Made by a program: the position numbers and the translations under genes. A stretch of DNA of 64,000 bases from Medicago truncatula. Lineage: Eukaryota > Streptophyta > Magnoliopsida > Fabales > Fabaceae. Of the stretch, positions 50,445 through 63,952 are shown piece by piece; position 1 is the stretch's first letter; each line of letters opens with the position of its first letter. The notes under the pieces are model-generated. The model did no database searches. It was not told the origin of the DNA and saw nothing but the letters and a program-made list of their open reading frames with translations. Location: contig NC_053046.1 of assembly GCF_003473485.1 (NCBI RefSeq), positions 28,411,332 through 28,475,331 on the forward strand, in the 5' to 3' direction.

Positions 50445-50728
50445 TTAAATCTTATTAACCAAAAACGTCGACGAAATAAAATTTAATTTTTCTGAGTTTT
50501 TAGTACTCATAATAGAGAATTTTGATTATTTTTTACAATAAAATGTAAAAAAATTAATATGATTTTTATAAACAATGAAATGACGTTTTTTTCTTATAAA
50601 ATGACATTTTCTAAAATATAAATATCAATAAATAACTCTTTATTCCATAAAAATAATAGTTAATTTAAATTTTTTTGAAGTAGGAATACCGGTACACCTT
50701 AATTTGCAGGTATACAATAGAAATTCCC

Positions 50729-51585
50729 ATATGAAATTCTATTAAACTATTTGGCAAGAACTAAAATGTTTGTGTTAGAGCTTAGTCATGTCAAGCGCTA
50801 ACAAACAGTGTTGCTCTATTCGAAAGAAAGAAGAAGAAAAACAGCGTTGCTTGAACATATTAATTAACTAAGTTCACTAATCGCCTGTTTTGTTCATTCA
50901 TGCGGCAAAAGATAAGATCAATTGAGTAAGATTTACTTCCACTCTCCAAAGATGCTAAAAAGAGCAAAATGCGCACGTTGAAATTAGTGATGCTGACTAA
51001 AATACTATCAAAGAATAATAATGTAATCACTATCTAGCATATTGTGGATTCTTAACCTTGTAAAACGGATTATTTTGTTTTCACATAGTGATGGGGTTTG
51101 GGAAGTGCATTAGAAATAATAAAGGGAGTTAATTAATTTGTTCTTGATCTCATTGGATTGACTTCTTACATTTGCACCCTCATTTGTGTCATGGACTGAT
51201 CTTAGAGTCTATTTTAAATTGATGATATACGTTCATAAGTTGTTTTGTGTTTATTATCATAATTTTTTTTAGTATAGATTATGGAAACAACTTATATCTA
51301 ATTTATACAAAAATAATTTGATTTTACTTTATCATTTGTTATAGAAATATTTACACGAGTGTTTATCGATTGTCACAATTTGATTATTCTAATTAGAAAA
51401 AGACTAAGAAAAAAAAAAAGAATAAAAAAATGGTGAAAAAAAAATCGGTGTGTGAGATTAGTTGATTTAGCCAAAAGATATTTAAAAAAGACAGCTTTAA
51501 GCAATGAGCCATTGACACAAGCCATATCATACATCTGCAAATAAAGGAGACTCGAAAAATAAACGTGATGTTGGTTCTTCATTTC
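50729..51585. other. Intergenic; decayed MITE near 51230-51370
   Basis: GATATACGTTCATAAGTTGT, then TTATCATTTGTTATAGAAAT, recalls the MITE family of SnRK2 intron 3 (38474-38722). Nothing coding was recognised. Confidence 0.4.
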
Positions 51586-51599
51586 CGCATTCTCCTACA

Positions 51600-52053
51600 C
51601 ACTAAAAAAATTCCTTGATCAATGGCTCCTCTTTTGAAAAAAGATTACTCCTTGTTGCTACTCTATTTTGAAATAGTTTCCTAACTAAGCATGAAACTTT
51701 TAACGGCACTGATTTATGTCAAGCCTTCGACCGTATGGGATCCAAAGAGCCTGACAAATTAGACATCAACCCCTTATACCTCTTCTTAAATGAATATACA
51801 TTATGAGACTCCACTCCCCCATAATCTATGTTGCAAATGTCTTTCCACCAAACAGAAACTCCTCTGCTCTCTACTCTAATAGACTCTCTATTCATACCAT
51901 ATTTATTTTATAAAGCTTTATACAACAAACCATTGCTTTTTGTACTAATCTTCCTCCCCTGTTCTCCTACGAGAGCTAGATTAAAAATCCTCAGGTTTCT
52001 AATTCTGAGACCCCCCATCTTCCAAAGGTCTACAAACCTTATCCCATTTAACC

Positions 52054-52112
<59 letters not shown>

Positions 52113-53445
52113 CTCATAAAAAAGTTTAAAAAGTGCTTCAAGTTTAGAGATTATACATGTCGGGGCCTTGAAAAAGGATAGAAAGTAGACCGGAAGCGCA
52201 TAAAGACTGATTTTAGCGTAACAACTCGACCTCCAATGGACAACTGTTTATTCTTCCACTTTGACAATCTTGATCTTGCCTCAATCACAAGATGCCATGT
52301 ATCTATTCTCCTTGGATTTGCCTCGGTTGGTAGACCATGGTACTTAAAGGTGTTGATCCAATCTTACAATTTAGGATATTAGCCACCTCTTTGAACCAAT
52401 TCTGAGAATTATTGACTCACACCAATAAACTTTTATGAAAATTTACTATTAAGCTCGACATTACTTCAAATAATAGTAGATTGGCCTTAATGATTATGAT
52501 ATTCTACCACTTTTTTTCACCAATAATCAATGTGTCGTCTACATATTGTAAGTGAATTAATCGCTCCTCCTCCGTATCGAATTTGAATCCTGAGAAATGT
52601 CCTTCCTCCACCGTCTTCATCATCAACATATTAAAATCTTATGCAGCTAATAGAAAAAGAAACGACGATAAAATATCTCTTTGTCTTAAGCCACGACCCA
52701 TTCCAAATTCTTTTATCGGACTAATTGTTTACTAAAAGTGAAATTATTGATGATTTTAACCATTTTGATATGCATTTCCTTCACTTCTCATGGAACCCCA
52801 TCTTCAACATTACAAAATTAAGAAAATTTCAATCAATGAGTCATACGTCTTCTCAAAATCGATTTTAAGCATGCATCACAACTTCTTTGTTCTTGCTCTT
52901 TGTCTCATCCACAACTTCATTCGCAATTAATATCCCATCTACAACATGTCTGTCGGATATGAACGTCATTTTCGTGTCTGATATGATAGTTCTGATCACT
53001 CTTTTCAATCTATTTGCCAAAGTCTTCAATATGATTTTATAAATTCATCCTATCAATGATATAGGTCTGATATCTGAAATTTTCATTGGATTTTTCTTCT
53101 TTGGGATTAACACCACAAATGAACAATTTTCCCCTTTGACGATTCGACCATTTGTATAAAATTTAGCCATCACCTCAAAAAATCATCTTTTATATCTTCC
53201 CATAATTCTTTAACAAACCTAAAATTTACTCTATATGGCGCTGGACTTTTTGAGCTATCACACTCCCATACTGCTCTACGGACTTCTTCTTTTGAAAATT
53301 CTCTAACCAACTCTTCCCATGATCTCCTTCAAAACAATTCATTCTCCCTTCTTCTTTCTCCAATATCAATTTTCCAATGTTCGTTTTTCATCTTCAATCG
53401 TGTTAGCAAGAACCACAATACCGTGTCTCAAACCATGATTCAAAT
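51600..53445 (-). pseudogene. Degenerate L1-type LINE with reverse-transcriptase domain
   Basis: Minus-strand translation, through several frameshifts and stops, gives RFVKELWEDIKDDF (53190 region), then GENCSFVVLIPKKKNPMKIS, DIRPISLIG and IYKIILKTLANRLKRVI, the fingers of an L1 RT. HLQYVDDTLIIG (about 52530-52565) contains the catalytic YVDD box. Later comes VNNSQNWFKEVANIL, and at the low-coordinate end MGGLRIRNLRIFNLALVGE, matching the start of the LINE fragment at 49204. No endonuclease part was seen. Multiple stops make it a pseudogene. A TC microsatellite interrupts the coding region at 52050-52110. Confidence 0.85.
52049..52110. repeat. TC microsatellite (about 30 units)
   Basis: A pure TC run lies inside the LINE relic, just before the segment that encodes the post-RT GLRIRNLR region on the minus strand. 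Confidence 0.95.
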
Positions 53446-53449
53446 TTAT

Positions 53450-54219
53450 ACGAATGTGGTCATCTTATCTTTGTTAAAAACAATTGATTATTTGAAGAAG
53501 GGAAGTGTCTGATAGAGGAGTTAAAAACAGTTGCATTATTGGCAACGCTAATGCTGAAATATGAGTTGAGTTGTGTAAATTTCTAATTATGTATTGGATT
53601 TAAACTGCAACTATAGTGGTTGAACTATCAATGCTTCACATACTCGATTGGAAAAGAAGTGGATATGAAATCTTGTAAATTAAAACTGCTCCAAGTATTC
53701 CTTCTCACATAACATTGGTTAAGTCACAAAACATCATCTTTGGCGAATGTTATAGATTATAATACCGTGTACCCACATCAAAATCGTATGAAAAGGATGA
53801 ATGATATTTATACAACTGTTTTTTTAAATAGTCATTTCTCTCTCTCTTGTTTAGGAACAAATTTAGGAGGGAAGAAAATAATAATATAATGAGTATGGAA
53901 AAATGTTGTTTCAAAATATGTAGTAAAATAATTATAAAAATATCATTTCACGTTACAAAATGAGCTAAATCTCATTAAACTATGCGAGACACCTATGTAA
54001 TGTGTCTATGGTACGACCATACTACACCAGCTAAAGTCTATAATCAAGGTGATGTTCACCTAGCATGCTTGTGATCCTTAAATGGTTATCTAAAGTGATT
54101 GAACTATAATTCAAAGTGCTGGTTCAACCTTCCTCATTATATAAATGTTGGTTCAACGTTTTTAATAAGAAAGTCCAATCCATTTTTCTTATAAAAGCAT
54201 TTTTTTATGATTTTTTTTA
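53450..54219. other. Intergenic, nothing recognised
   Basis: AT-rich DNA with no supported frame or terminal repeat. Confidence 0.5.
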
Positions 54220-54228
54220 TTTTTTATA

Positions 54229-54806
54229 GGTTTATATGTTTTTTTGGTCCCTTAAGTATTTAATTGGTATCGCTTTGGTCCCTTAACTAAAAAAAATTTG
54301 TTTGACTACTTTAAGTTTTTTTTTAGTCTCGTTTTGGTCCTTTCTGTTAGTTTATGTTAGGGTTAAAAAAAAAGTTAACTCCTGGACACGTGTCACCTTG
54401 TCATTGGCTCTGAGTTTTTTTTTTACAAAAAAAATTATTATTTTTAAAATATATATATTTTTTAAAAAAAAATCCCAAAGCCAACGACAAAGTGACACGT
54501 GTCCCAGAGTTAACATGTGTCACCTTGTCATTGGTTCTGTGAATTTTTAAAAATAAAATAAAATATATATTAAAAAATATTTTTTTATAAATAAAATATA
54601 TGTTTTTTTGTAATTTTTTTCTCAGAGTCAATGTCAAGGTGACACGTGTCCACACTTAACGTTTTTTATTAAACTTAACGGAAACCTAACAGAATGGACT
54701 AAAACGAGACTAAAAAAAAAACTTAAAGTATTCAAATAATTTTTTTTAGTTAAAAGACCAAAGCGATATCAATTAAATTCTTAAGGGACCAAAAGAGCAA
54801 TTAAGC
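54229..54806. mobile_element. Mutator-like MITE (family M1, copy 2, 578 bp)
   Basis: It shares arms with 31141-31605 (TTGGTATCGCTTTGGTCCCT and GGACACGTGTCACCTTGTCA). A perfect 9-base duplication, TTTTTTATA, lies at 54220-54228 and 54807-54815. It contains an extra GTGTCACCTTGTCATTGG block at about 54516, so the centre was internally duplicated compared with copy 1. Confidence 0.9.
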
Positions 54807-54815
54807 TTTTTTATA

Positions 54816-56448
54816 AAAGTTGAAACCAATTTTCAAAACATTGATGATTATAGGTATCCCCTGTCAAAAAAATAAAAAATACAAATTGAAAAGAATAATT
54901 TTTCAAAATGGAAGGAATAGTATTTTCTCTTACAAGTTGCAACAGACATATTCAGTCACCACGCAAGTGCGCGTGAGTCACACCTTTTCTGCCAACCAAA
55001 AATCAAAACTCTCGTGCTTGACAGCTATTATTCCCTTCGTTAGATAGTACTTGATTAATCGATGTAAACATAAAATGAACTAAACAAATATAAAAAAATA
55101 CAAAACCACTTGCAAAAAAACAAGTGAACACAAAATAAAGTCAAGGCTATTCTTGTCAATAAGACTATGAAAATAGAATCCAAAGGTTCAAATCGCGCGT
55201 GGAAAAATAATTGGTGCGTCACAATCATCTGTTTCAGAATAGTATCATAGCACGAGCCAGCCAATCCCAGCCTTTCAATGTCCCCAAATTAATTTAATTA
55301 ATTAGTTAATTAAAAATAGTCTTTTTCACAAAAATAAATTAAAAATATTCATTAAATTATTTAATGAACATTTTCATCTTTTTTTTTTTAAGGAAGGAAT
55401 AAGACCGTCTTATGATTGACGAATGAGGATGGAGTTTAGTATGGGACAGAGGAGTTGTTTTCCATTATGGAAAAGTAAATCTTAACCATTAAATTAAAGG
55501 GAACATTGATTTTATTATAGTTTCTCTACACTAAATTTATTCCCCTTTATCTTCAACCTTACAATCATCAACCAACACAAATAAATCCCACCAGCACCAT
55601 CGATTTTGGCATTAACTCTTCATTGTAATTGCTTGAAATTACCACAACAAACCATTTTTGTTCTAATGGAATCAACAATAACATTCCTTTACTAAAACAA
55701 GTAATTATGGCAAGATGAGATGAGACAAACCTTGGCTGGTTACCATTCCAACAACTTAATGAGACAAATCTTCACAAACAGCTCTAAATATTTTTCTTCT
55801 CTCTTCCTACATTCTTTACTTCAATTTTCTATGCTAAATGGGTCACTATTTTCTCTTCGTTTTTGTTTTATCTGTAAATCAAACTTTCTCTGAATCAAAT
55901 TTTTTTATGCTTTTTTGGTATTTTTTTCAATTAAGTTTTAATAAATGAATTAGTTTGAATAAGTTTTTTTCTATAAACAGAAAACAAAAAATGGCGTGAA
56001 TTTATGTGTTGTTTCTATGACTGATTTTTAAGAAGGACTATGAGTGATTTTTAATGTCAATTTTATTTCCATTTGAAAAAGAAAGAATGAAAGTGATGGG
56101 ATTCATCTGCTGGTGGCAGTGGGTCAAGTTCAGTGCCATGGAGGTTGAAGACAATGTGAAAAAAATACAGTGGAGTGATAAAATTAGTGTTCCTATTTAA
56201 TCTAATGGTTTAAACCAAACTTTCCTATGGTGGAAAAAAACTAGCCTTTTCCAGACTAAATGACACCACGAATGAGTGATATAACTATGAGATTAATCCT
56301 CACCAAAAAAAAACTATGAGATTAATTTTTTAAGTGATACAATTCTAAAGATAATTTATTAGTGTAAGAAGATTAATTTCTTTATAAGTGATATCACCGA
56401 GACTAAAAGTACAATTGTTATAGCTTTTTTTTTTTTTTAAAATAATAA
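54816..56448. other. Intergenic, nothing recognised
   Basis: Low-complexity AT-rich DNA; no convincing gene, tRNA-like box or paired ends. Confidence 0.5.
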
Positions 56449-56458
56449 TCACTTTTAA

Positions 56459-56581
56459 TTTTTTTTTAAGAAGTTAAATTAATCTACTTAAATTGACTTT
56501 AAGGAAAATCGAACTTGAGACCTCGAGAAGGAGTACACATCCAATTTCCAAACCAATACCACCAGACCAACTTAAATTGGT
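56459..56581 (-). mobile_element. tRNA-derived SINE (family D), minus strand, with 10-base duplication
   Basis: The minus strand reads AAGTTGGTCTGGTGGTATTG (A box), then GAGGTCTCAAGTTCGATTTT (B box), then TAAATTAGATTAATTTAACTT-like text and an A tail, seen as a T run at 56459-56467. The repeat TCACTTTTAA lies at 56449-56458 and 56582-56591. Confidence 0.8.
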
Positions 56582-56591
56582 TCACTTTTAA

Positions 56592-57671
56592 GAATATTAT
56601 ATACATTTGTTACAAAAAAAAAAAAATTAAATCAAAACCTAAAAAAAATAAAATCTAAAAACACCTTCAAATTAGAAGTCAATAAAAGTAGCTTTTTAAA
56701 TAAAAAAATGAACCAAGAGAAAAAAAATAAGGGTCAAATGATTGAACCAAGTTTATAACAAAAATTTGTTTTATACAATTGTATTCAAACGAAATGAATA
56801 TTATTTTTCTAAAAAAGTAATTTTTACTACGATAAACAAACACAAAGTAGATTATGAGGTTTACAAAATATCTAAAAATTAATCTCTAAATTATTAAATG
56901 TTAAAATCACTTTTATTTTAATCCGTAGTAAACGAGTTCTAATTTATCGATTAAGAGAAGAATCAAGTTCATCCACATACGCAATCCAACTTTTTATTGT
57001 CTATTTACAACGTTTAAAGGATGAAGATTTAGTTTGGTAATTTATAATTTTTTTTTTCAGCCCAATCTAATCATTGATAAAAATAAAAACTACAGTATTG
57101 TTTGCATTTTTATACCGTTATAATAAAAAAAAACTAATTTATCTTTGATAAGAATATGATAGAAATCACTTTAAATTTTATTTTTAAAGTCATTGATTTG
57201 AATCGCAAGAAAATTGTATATAATCACATATAAAGGTGAAAATAGGTTAGGTTAAACGGCAAGGCCCAAGTCTAATTTGTCAAAAATTTAAAACCGTCTT
57301 AATTAACTCATAATGAATAATAGGTCTTTTACCACTTTAAATTTTATTTTTGTCCGGCTGAAGCATGGCATAAGAAAATTGTAAAAAATTAATTCAGGTC
57401 TTCACTCTTCTTCTTTCAAATTTTTTTGTTTGGGTCTTCACTCATATTCAAATGTATAATGGCAAATCCGTACAATTTAGGGGGCAAATTTGTGATTTCC
57501 AGAACTAAAAATAGTTAACCCACACCGTCCACTAAAACAAAAAACTGCTATTTCTTCCTCTCATTCACATCCACCCTTTACAACATTTCTCACACACACT
57601 CTCTCTCTCTTCTCTCTTCTCTCTTCTCTCTCTCACTCACTTTCTCTCTCTTCCTTCAACCAGATTCATCC
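56592..57671. promoter_or_regulatory. 14-3-3 upstream region with CT-rich leader
   Basis: The last 80 bases are a CT-rich tract (CTCTCTCTCTTCTCTCTTCT at about 57600-57640) directly before the start codon, typical of highly expressed plant genes. Further upstream is AT-rich DNA. A TATA box could not be chosen with confidence. Confidence 0.5.
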
Positions 57672-59608
<1,937 letters not shown>

Positions 59609-61419
59609 TCATATCGTATTACTGCTAGTTAGTTATTAACTTCTCCTCTATATCATGTTTTGAAAGGGGAGAAGGTACTGATTGAAAATGTTGATGCTAC
59701 AGAGATTTTAGGCATTCATGGTCTATTTTATGATATATGGATGCACTGGGCCATTTTAGTTTGTTCTTCCATTTGTGTACGTGTTTCTGAATTGCATGTT
59801 TTCTTAATGTCACTGAAATTTCTATCATATGAAATTGGTCTAATAACAACTCTATTATAGCAAAACTTCAGCTGATTTTTTTATTTTTATTTAGGCGATG
59901 ATGTGATCTTTATTTGTGTTTATAACAAAGCTCAAAATATACGTTGGGCTTCATTTCAAACTCTTTACTCTTCCGAAAGGGGTTGAGCGCTGTTTGAATG
60001 CAGTACTGTTTGATTTTAAAAATATGATTTCAAATTTCCATACCTTGTATGGTACGTTGATATTAGCTGTTGCATTCGTAAATAAATAGTAAATGAATGG
60101 ATATTATGGGGAAATTGGAGATGCAGTCTTAGCCTGTGTGATCCATGATCATGACTAAATTTAAAAAGTTCATTTTCAATAAATCTCCGTTGATTGCAAA
60201 AATATTCCCCCTAAGAGTTCAATGACAATAAGCTGTTGGTATAATATGCCTCTAATTTGACATTCGATGAGAGGCCAATGGCCATACAAAAATCAGGTGA
60301 TTAGAAGTATAACCTGCTGATTATAATCTTTTGTTTGGGAGGTTCAATTAATGTAGGTACGTAATAAATTGTTAGTTAATTGCTTATAAAATTGAACAAA
60401 ACTGCTAGTTAATTGAAAGTATAGCCAACAGGAAAATAGTCGAGACACATGAAATCTATCCATGCGAGTCAAACCTTACAAAGCATGGGTCATTGAGTCA
60501 TCTCTATTATTGCGCAAGCTGGACCTTGTACTCGAACATTGATGACAGGTCATAAAACACCGATAAGCATAAAAACAATGAAGAGAAAAAAAGGAAGAGA
60601 GAATAAGGGTATAATGTGAATATGAAAAAAAATATTTGTCAAAAAATTGTCTTAAAATTATTGTATAAATATCATTTTTTTTAGAAGAGTAAATAATAAC
60701 GTGGTCAAACAAAAACAAGAATCATAAACTTTCTTAAGACCATAAATTGCCACCACATGTGGTTGTAAAGTAGATGCTATGAATGTCAACTGACGGAGGG
60801 GATCATAAAAGATGTCCACCACATGTGGTTCTAAAGTAGGTCACTCTGCTTGTCAAAACAATTCATGATGAGTACAAATACTTTTATTTTCGATCGTGTT
60901 TACATCTTTCGTATCTTTTTTCTGTTTTAACCTTTTGTGCGTTAATCCACCATGCTTTAATTCTCCAAGAGCTTCAAAGTTAGAAACTATTTTGATCAAC
61001 GGAGTGCACAATAATAAACTATTTTATGATTTCTCTATATTTAAGAATTATTGTGCCTATTTATTACACATTTAAAAACGAAAATGATTATTTGCCCTCT
61101 AATGTTTTATGACGTTCCTACCATCAATAATAATGATAAAAAAAAATAAAAAAAAAAACTAATTTCAATGGGTTATAGGCTTATAGCAAACAAATAAACA
61201 CCATGATTTCAAGATTAACAGATTAAACTTAAGTATAACAAGAAACAAGAAGCTCCGAGAATCATTTGTTTGCTTTTAAACAAGAAAAAAAACCGTATTA
61301 AATTTTAAAGGTAAAATATCACCCATTTCTTTAATAAAAGATGATATAAAAATTTTAAATTTAATGTACTAAACTTTAGTTATTTTTGTCAACTATTTTA
61401 ATGGTTGTATTACATTTTA
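59609..61419. other. 14-3-3 3' UTR, then intergenic DNA with a duplicated palindrome
   Basis: The 3' UTR probably extends to about 59860-60080. The palindrome CCACATGTGG occurs at 60753-60762 and 60819-60828, each within CACCACATGTGGTT-N-TAAAGTAG. Nothing coding was recognised. Confidence 0.5.
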
Positions 61420-61984
61420 GGGTGCTGCTAACCGGGGCACTGGTTAAGAAGCAATAAATGAATATATTACATTTATTTTACCTTAATTAAAGTGATAAAT
61501 AAGTTAATTAATTAAAATAAAAGAGAGTTGTATTTAATACTATATCAAATTTCCTTTCCTTTATTTTTCTTGTGATTTTAGTTTTGGTAATTTTTTTCAC
61601 GTGGATTTTACTTCCTTATCCTATTAAAAATATGATTTCTTTTCCTTTAAATAAGTCAACTAATTAAAATAAAAGAGAGCTGTATTATTTTTATTTCTTA
61701 ACAATTTTTTTTTTCACTTTTTCCGTAAATTTTATATGAATAATTTTTTTTCTTTCGAACCTCCGTGAATTTTTTATGAATCGTTTAAAAAAAAAAAAAA
61801 AAGATTCAATGCCTGTATCACAAAAAAGGAAATTTGACAACATATTGAAGGCACATTTTCCTTATTTTAATTAGTTGATTTATTTCTCACTTTAATAGAG
61901 GTAAAACAAGTGGGATTGATTCATTTATTGCTCTTTAACCAGTGTCCCCCCCCCCCCCCCCGGGGGCACTGGATAGCATTGCCC
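61420..61984. mobile_element. TIR element with a poly-C/poly-G block (565 bp)
   Basis: The left end (GGGTGCTGCTAACCGGGGCA, then CTGGTTAAGAAGCAATAAAT) pairs with the right end (ATTTATTGCTCTTTAACCAG, then TGT, a C run, and GCACTGGATAGCATTGCCC). Flanks TACATTTTA (61411-61419) and TAAATTTTA (61985-61993) agree at eight of nine bases, the Mutator-like pattern. C16 followed by G5 at 61946-61966 lies inside the right arm. Confidence 0.75.
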
Positions 61985-62051
61985 TAAATTTTAAAGGTAA
62001 AATATCACCTATTTCTTTCTGGATTTTTCTAACCTATGCAACATTATAGGA

Positions 62052-62775
62052 TAAGGTGTAGCTAATGTTCCACTATCTTTAACATAAACAATCACATTGA
62101 TTATCCTTTTCTTGAAAAAGGATAATTTTCTCTATCCTATTAATCATTCAATTTTTTATTTTTTATAACTTCATATTACAAAAATAAAGTCTACTTATAA
62201 TATCAAATGCATGGAAAAAATGCAAATGGAACGGCATTTGTAAACAAAAAAAATGAAACTAAATGGATAGAAAGTACATGAGCACAAAAGAAGAAAATTG
62301 TTACATATATTAACGTAGAAGAAGATAAGACTTTTTTTTTGTTAGTACAAGAAGAAGATAAGACTTTAATTTCATGATGATTTCTTTTTGGAGTTCTATA
62401 TTAACGCAGAAGAAGAAAATTGTTACATATACTTTCACACAATTTTTCAAATGGAACCATGACTATTCTATTTTTGTCCAATTGCCATATCTTTGAAGAA
62501 AAAAAATTAAAGCAGAAGAAGAAGAAGAAGATTGTGTTACAAATGCCGTTTCAAATGGATGAGTTTTGTCACCTAATATAGAGAATCATGTTCCAATTTT
62601 TTGTTGTTACAAATGTTGTTCCATAGGTAATTTTTTTTGTTAAAAATAAAAAATAGAATGATTAATAAGATTGTGAAAATTGTAATTTTTTTATAAGAAA
62701 ATTATCATTTTTCATAAAAAGGATAATCAATATGATAGTTTATGTTAAAAATAGTGAGACATTTTTTATGTGAAA
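62052..62775. mobile_element. Inverted-repeat element (about 720 bp)
   Basis: The left arm (CCACTATCTTTAACATAAAC, then GATTATCCTTTT, then CCTATTAATCATTCAATTTT) is an inverted copy of the right arm (AAAATAGAATGATTAATAAG, then AAAAGGATAATCA, then AGTTTATGTTAAAAATAGTG). The arms are about 110 bases. The centre has repeated AGAAGAAGATAAGACTT text. The edges and target duplication are uncertain. Confidence 0.6.
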
Positions 62776-62922
62776 GAGAGCTTTCATTAAACTACGTCTG
62801 ACATCAAATTAAAAGATGAGACGCAATACAAGGTGGTGATTCATTAATCCATACAAAATCATCATTTTGAGTTGCAAACTTTGTTAAATAGTGAGCAGTT
62901 TGGTTTGCTACCCTTCTTATAT
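62775..62922 (-). pseudogene. RNase H-like relic, C-terminal half
   Basis: The minus strand reads IRRVANQTAHYLTKFATQND, then DFVWINESPPCIASHLLI and a stop. This is the typical end of plant LINE or stand-alone RNase H-like (RVT_3) proteins. It lines up with the other half at 63739-63952 across a MITE. Confidence 0.7.
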
Positions 62923-62923
62923 G

Positions 62924-63741
62924 TAGGGTCTGTTTGGTTAACCCCAAAAAAGAGCTTTTAGCTTATAGCTTATAAGCTCTTTTGACAAAAAAAACTCTGT
63001 TTGGTAACACTTTTTCACCATGAGCTTATAGCTTATTTCACGAGCTTATAAGCTATTTTTCAGAAGCTATTCCAAGTAGCGTTTGAGCTTATAGCTTATA
63101 GCTTCTCACCTTTTCTTCCAATTTTACCCTTATTACTTTCATTTAAATTGTATTTTTATCCATTATAATTTTTATAATAAGCTACGTAATAAAGACTACT
63201 ATCCCTTTATTCCAATTTTTGTATATATATCAGCTGATCTTTTTTTTTTTTTTTGAAAAAATATATACCTTCGTTTTTTTTTACGAAACAAAATACTATT
63301 ATTCTATTAGTGTTACTTTTTTTTTTTTTGAGATAAATGTTATTTTCTTTATTCTCAGTTATTAGTATTACTCTATCAGTGCTACCTTTTTTTTTTGTTT
63401 TTGAGGTAAATGTTATTTTTTTTATAAAGTGGAAACACTTAAATGATAATAAATATAAGATAAAATTTTAATGAATAAAATTTAATTTAATTTATAATAC
63501 ATAGGATATATTAAATTAATAAATTTAAAGTATTTTTAAAAAAAAAAAATTAGTTTACAAAATTACAAATACTTAAATTAATGATATAATTTTTATTATG
63601 AATTAAGAATAACCTTTATGTCATTTTACATTTATCAGCTAGTTGAACCGCTATTTTTACCAAACACTTCAGTTAGTTTATCAGCTAAAAGCTATCAGCT
63701 AGCTTATCAGTTATCCGCTATTTTTACCAAACAGAACCATA
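62924..63741. mobile_element. MITE splitting the RNase H-like relic (about 815 bp)
   Basis: Ends TAGGGTCTGTTTGGTTAACC and TTTTTACCAAACAGAACCATA are inverted copies. AGCTTATAGCTTATAAGCTC and TTATCAGCTAAAAGCTATCA fill the arms, the wording of common legume hAT-type MITEs. The target duplication is too decayed to read safely. Confidence 0.7.
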
Positions 63742-63952
63742 CTAATTCTAATGAATTAAAACTAGGTACCAGCCTCATACAATCAGCGAAAATGACCTCT
63801 ATATATGAAAAATTTATTTTCTTGACAATGATGCTTTCAATTGCATTAAAAGAGTCAGCTTCAACAATTAGATTAAGGAAAAGCATATCTCTTGCGTTAC
63901 TAAACCCGGTTTCCATACATTTAATACTATAACTACACTCAAATATATACAA
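63739..63952 (-). pseudogene. RNase H-like relic, N-terminal half
   Basis: The minus strand reads METGFSNARDMLFLNLIVEA then DSFNAIESI, and after it FADCMRLVPSFNSLELVW, matching the central and last helices of plant RVT_3 domains (ARxxGF-x-N-hhhExDSxxhhxAI). The frame then runs into the MITE end. The upstream catalytic Asp/Glu region is not visible in the window. Confidence 0.7.

Larger units (their letters stand above)
49069..50728. mobile_element. Small TIR element interrupted by a LINE
   Basis: The left end (GGAAAATTTTATGGTACACC) and right end (GGTATACAATAGAAATTCCC) are imperfect inverted copies, with a second inner pair TTGGTACACCC and CGGTACACC. Removing the LINE at 49200-50444 leaves an element of about 410 bases. 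No clear duplication was found and the superfamily is unknown. Confidence 0.55.

Noticed and set aside
52050..52141. Open frames of repeated Ser-Leu or Arg-Glu across the TC run
   Set aside because: They are translations of a dinucleotide repeat inside a dead LINE, not a protein.
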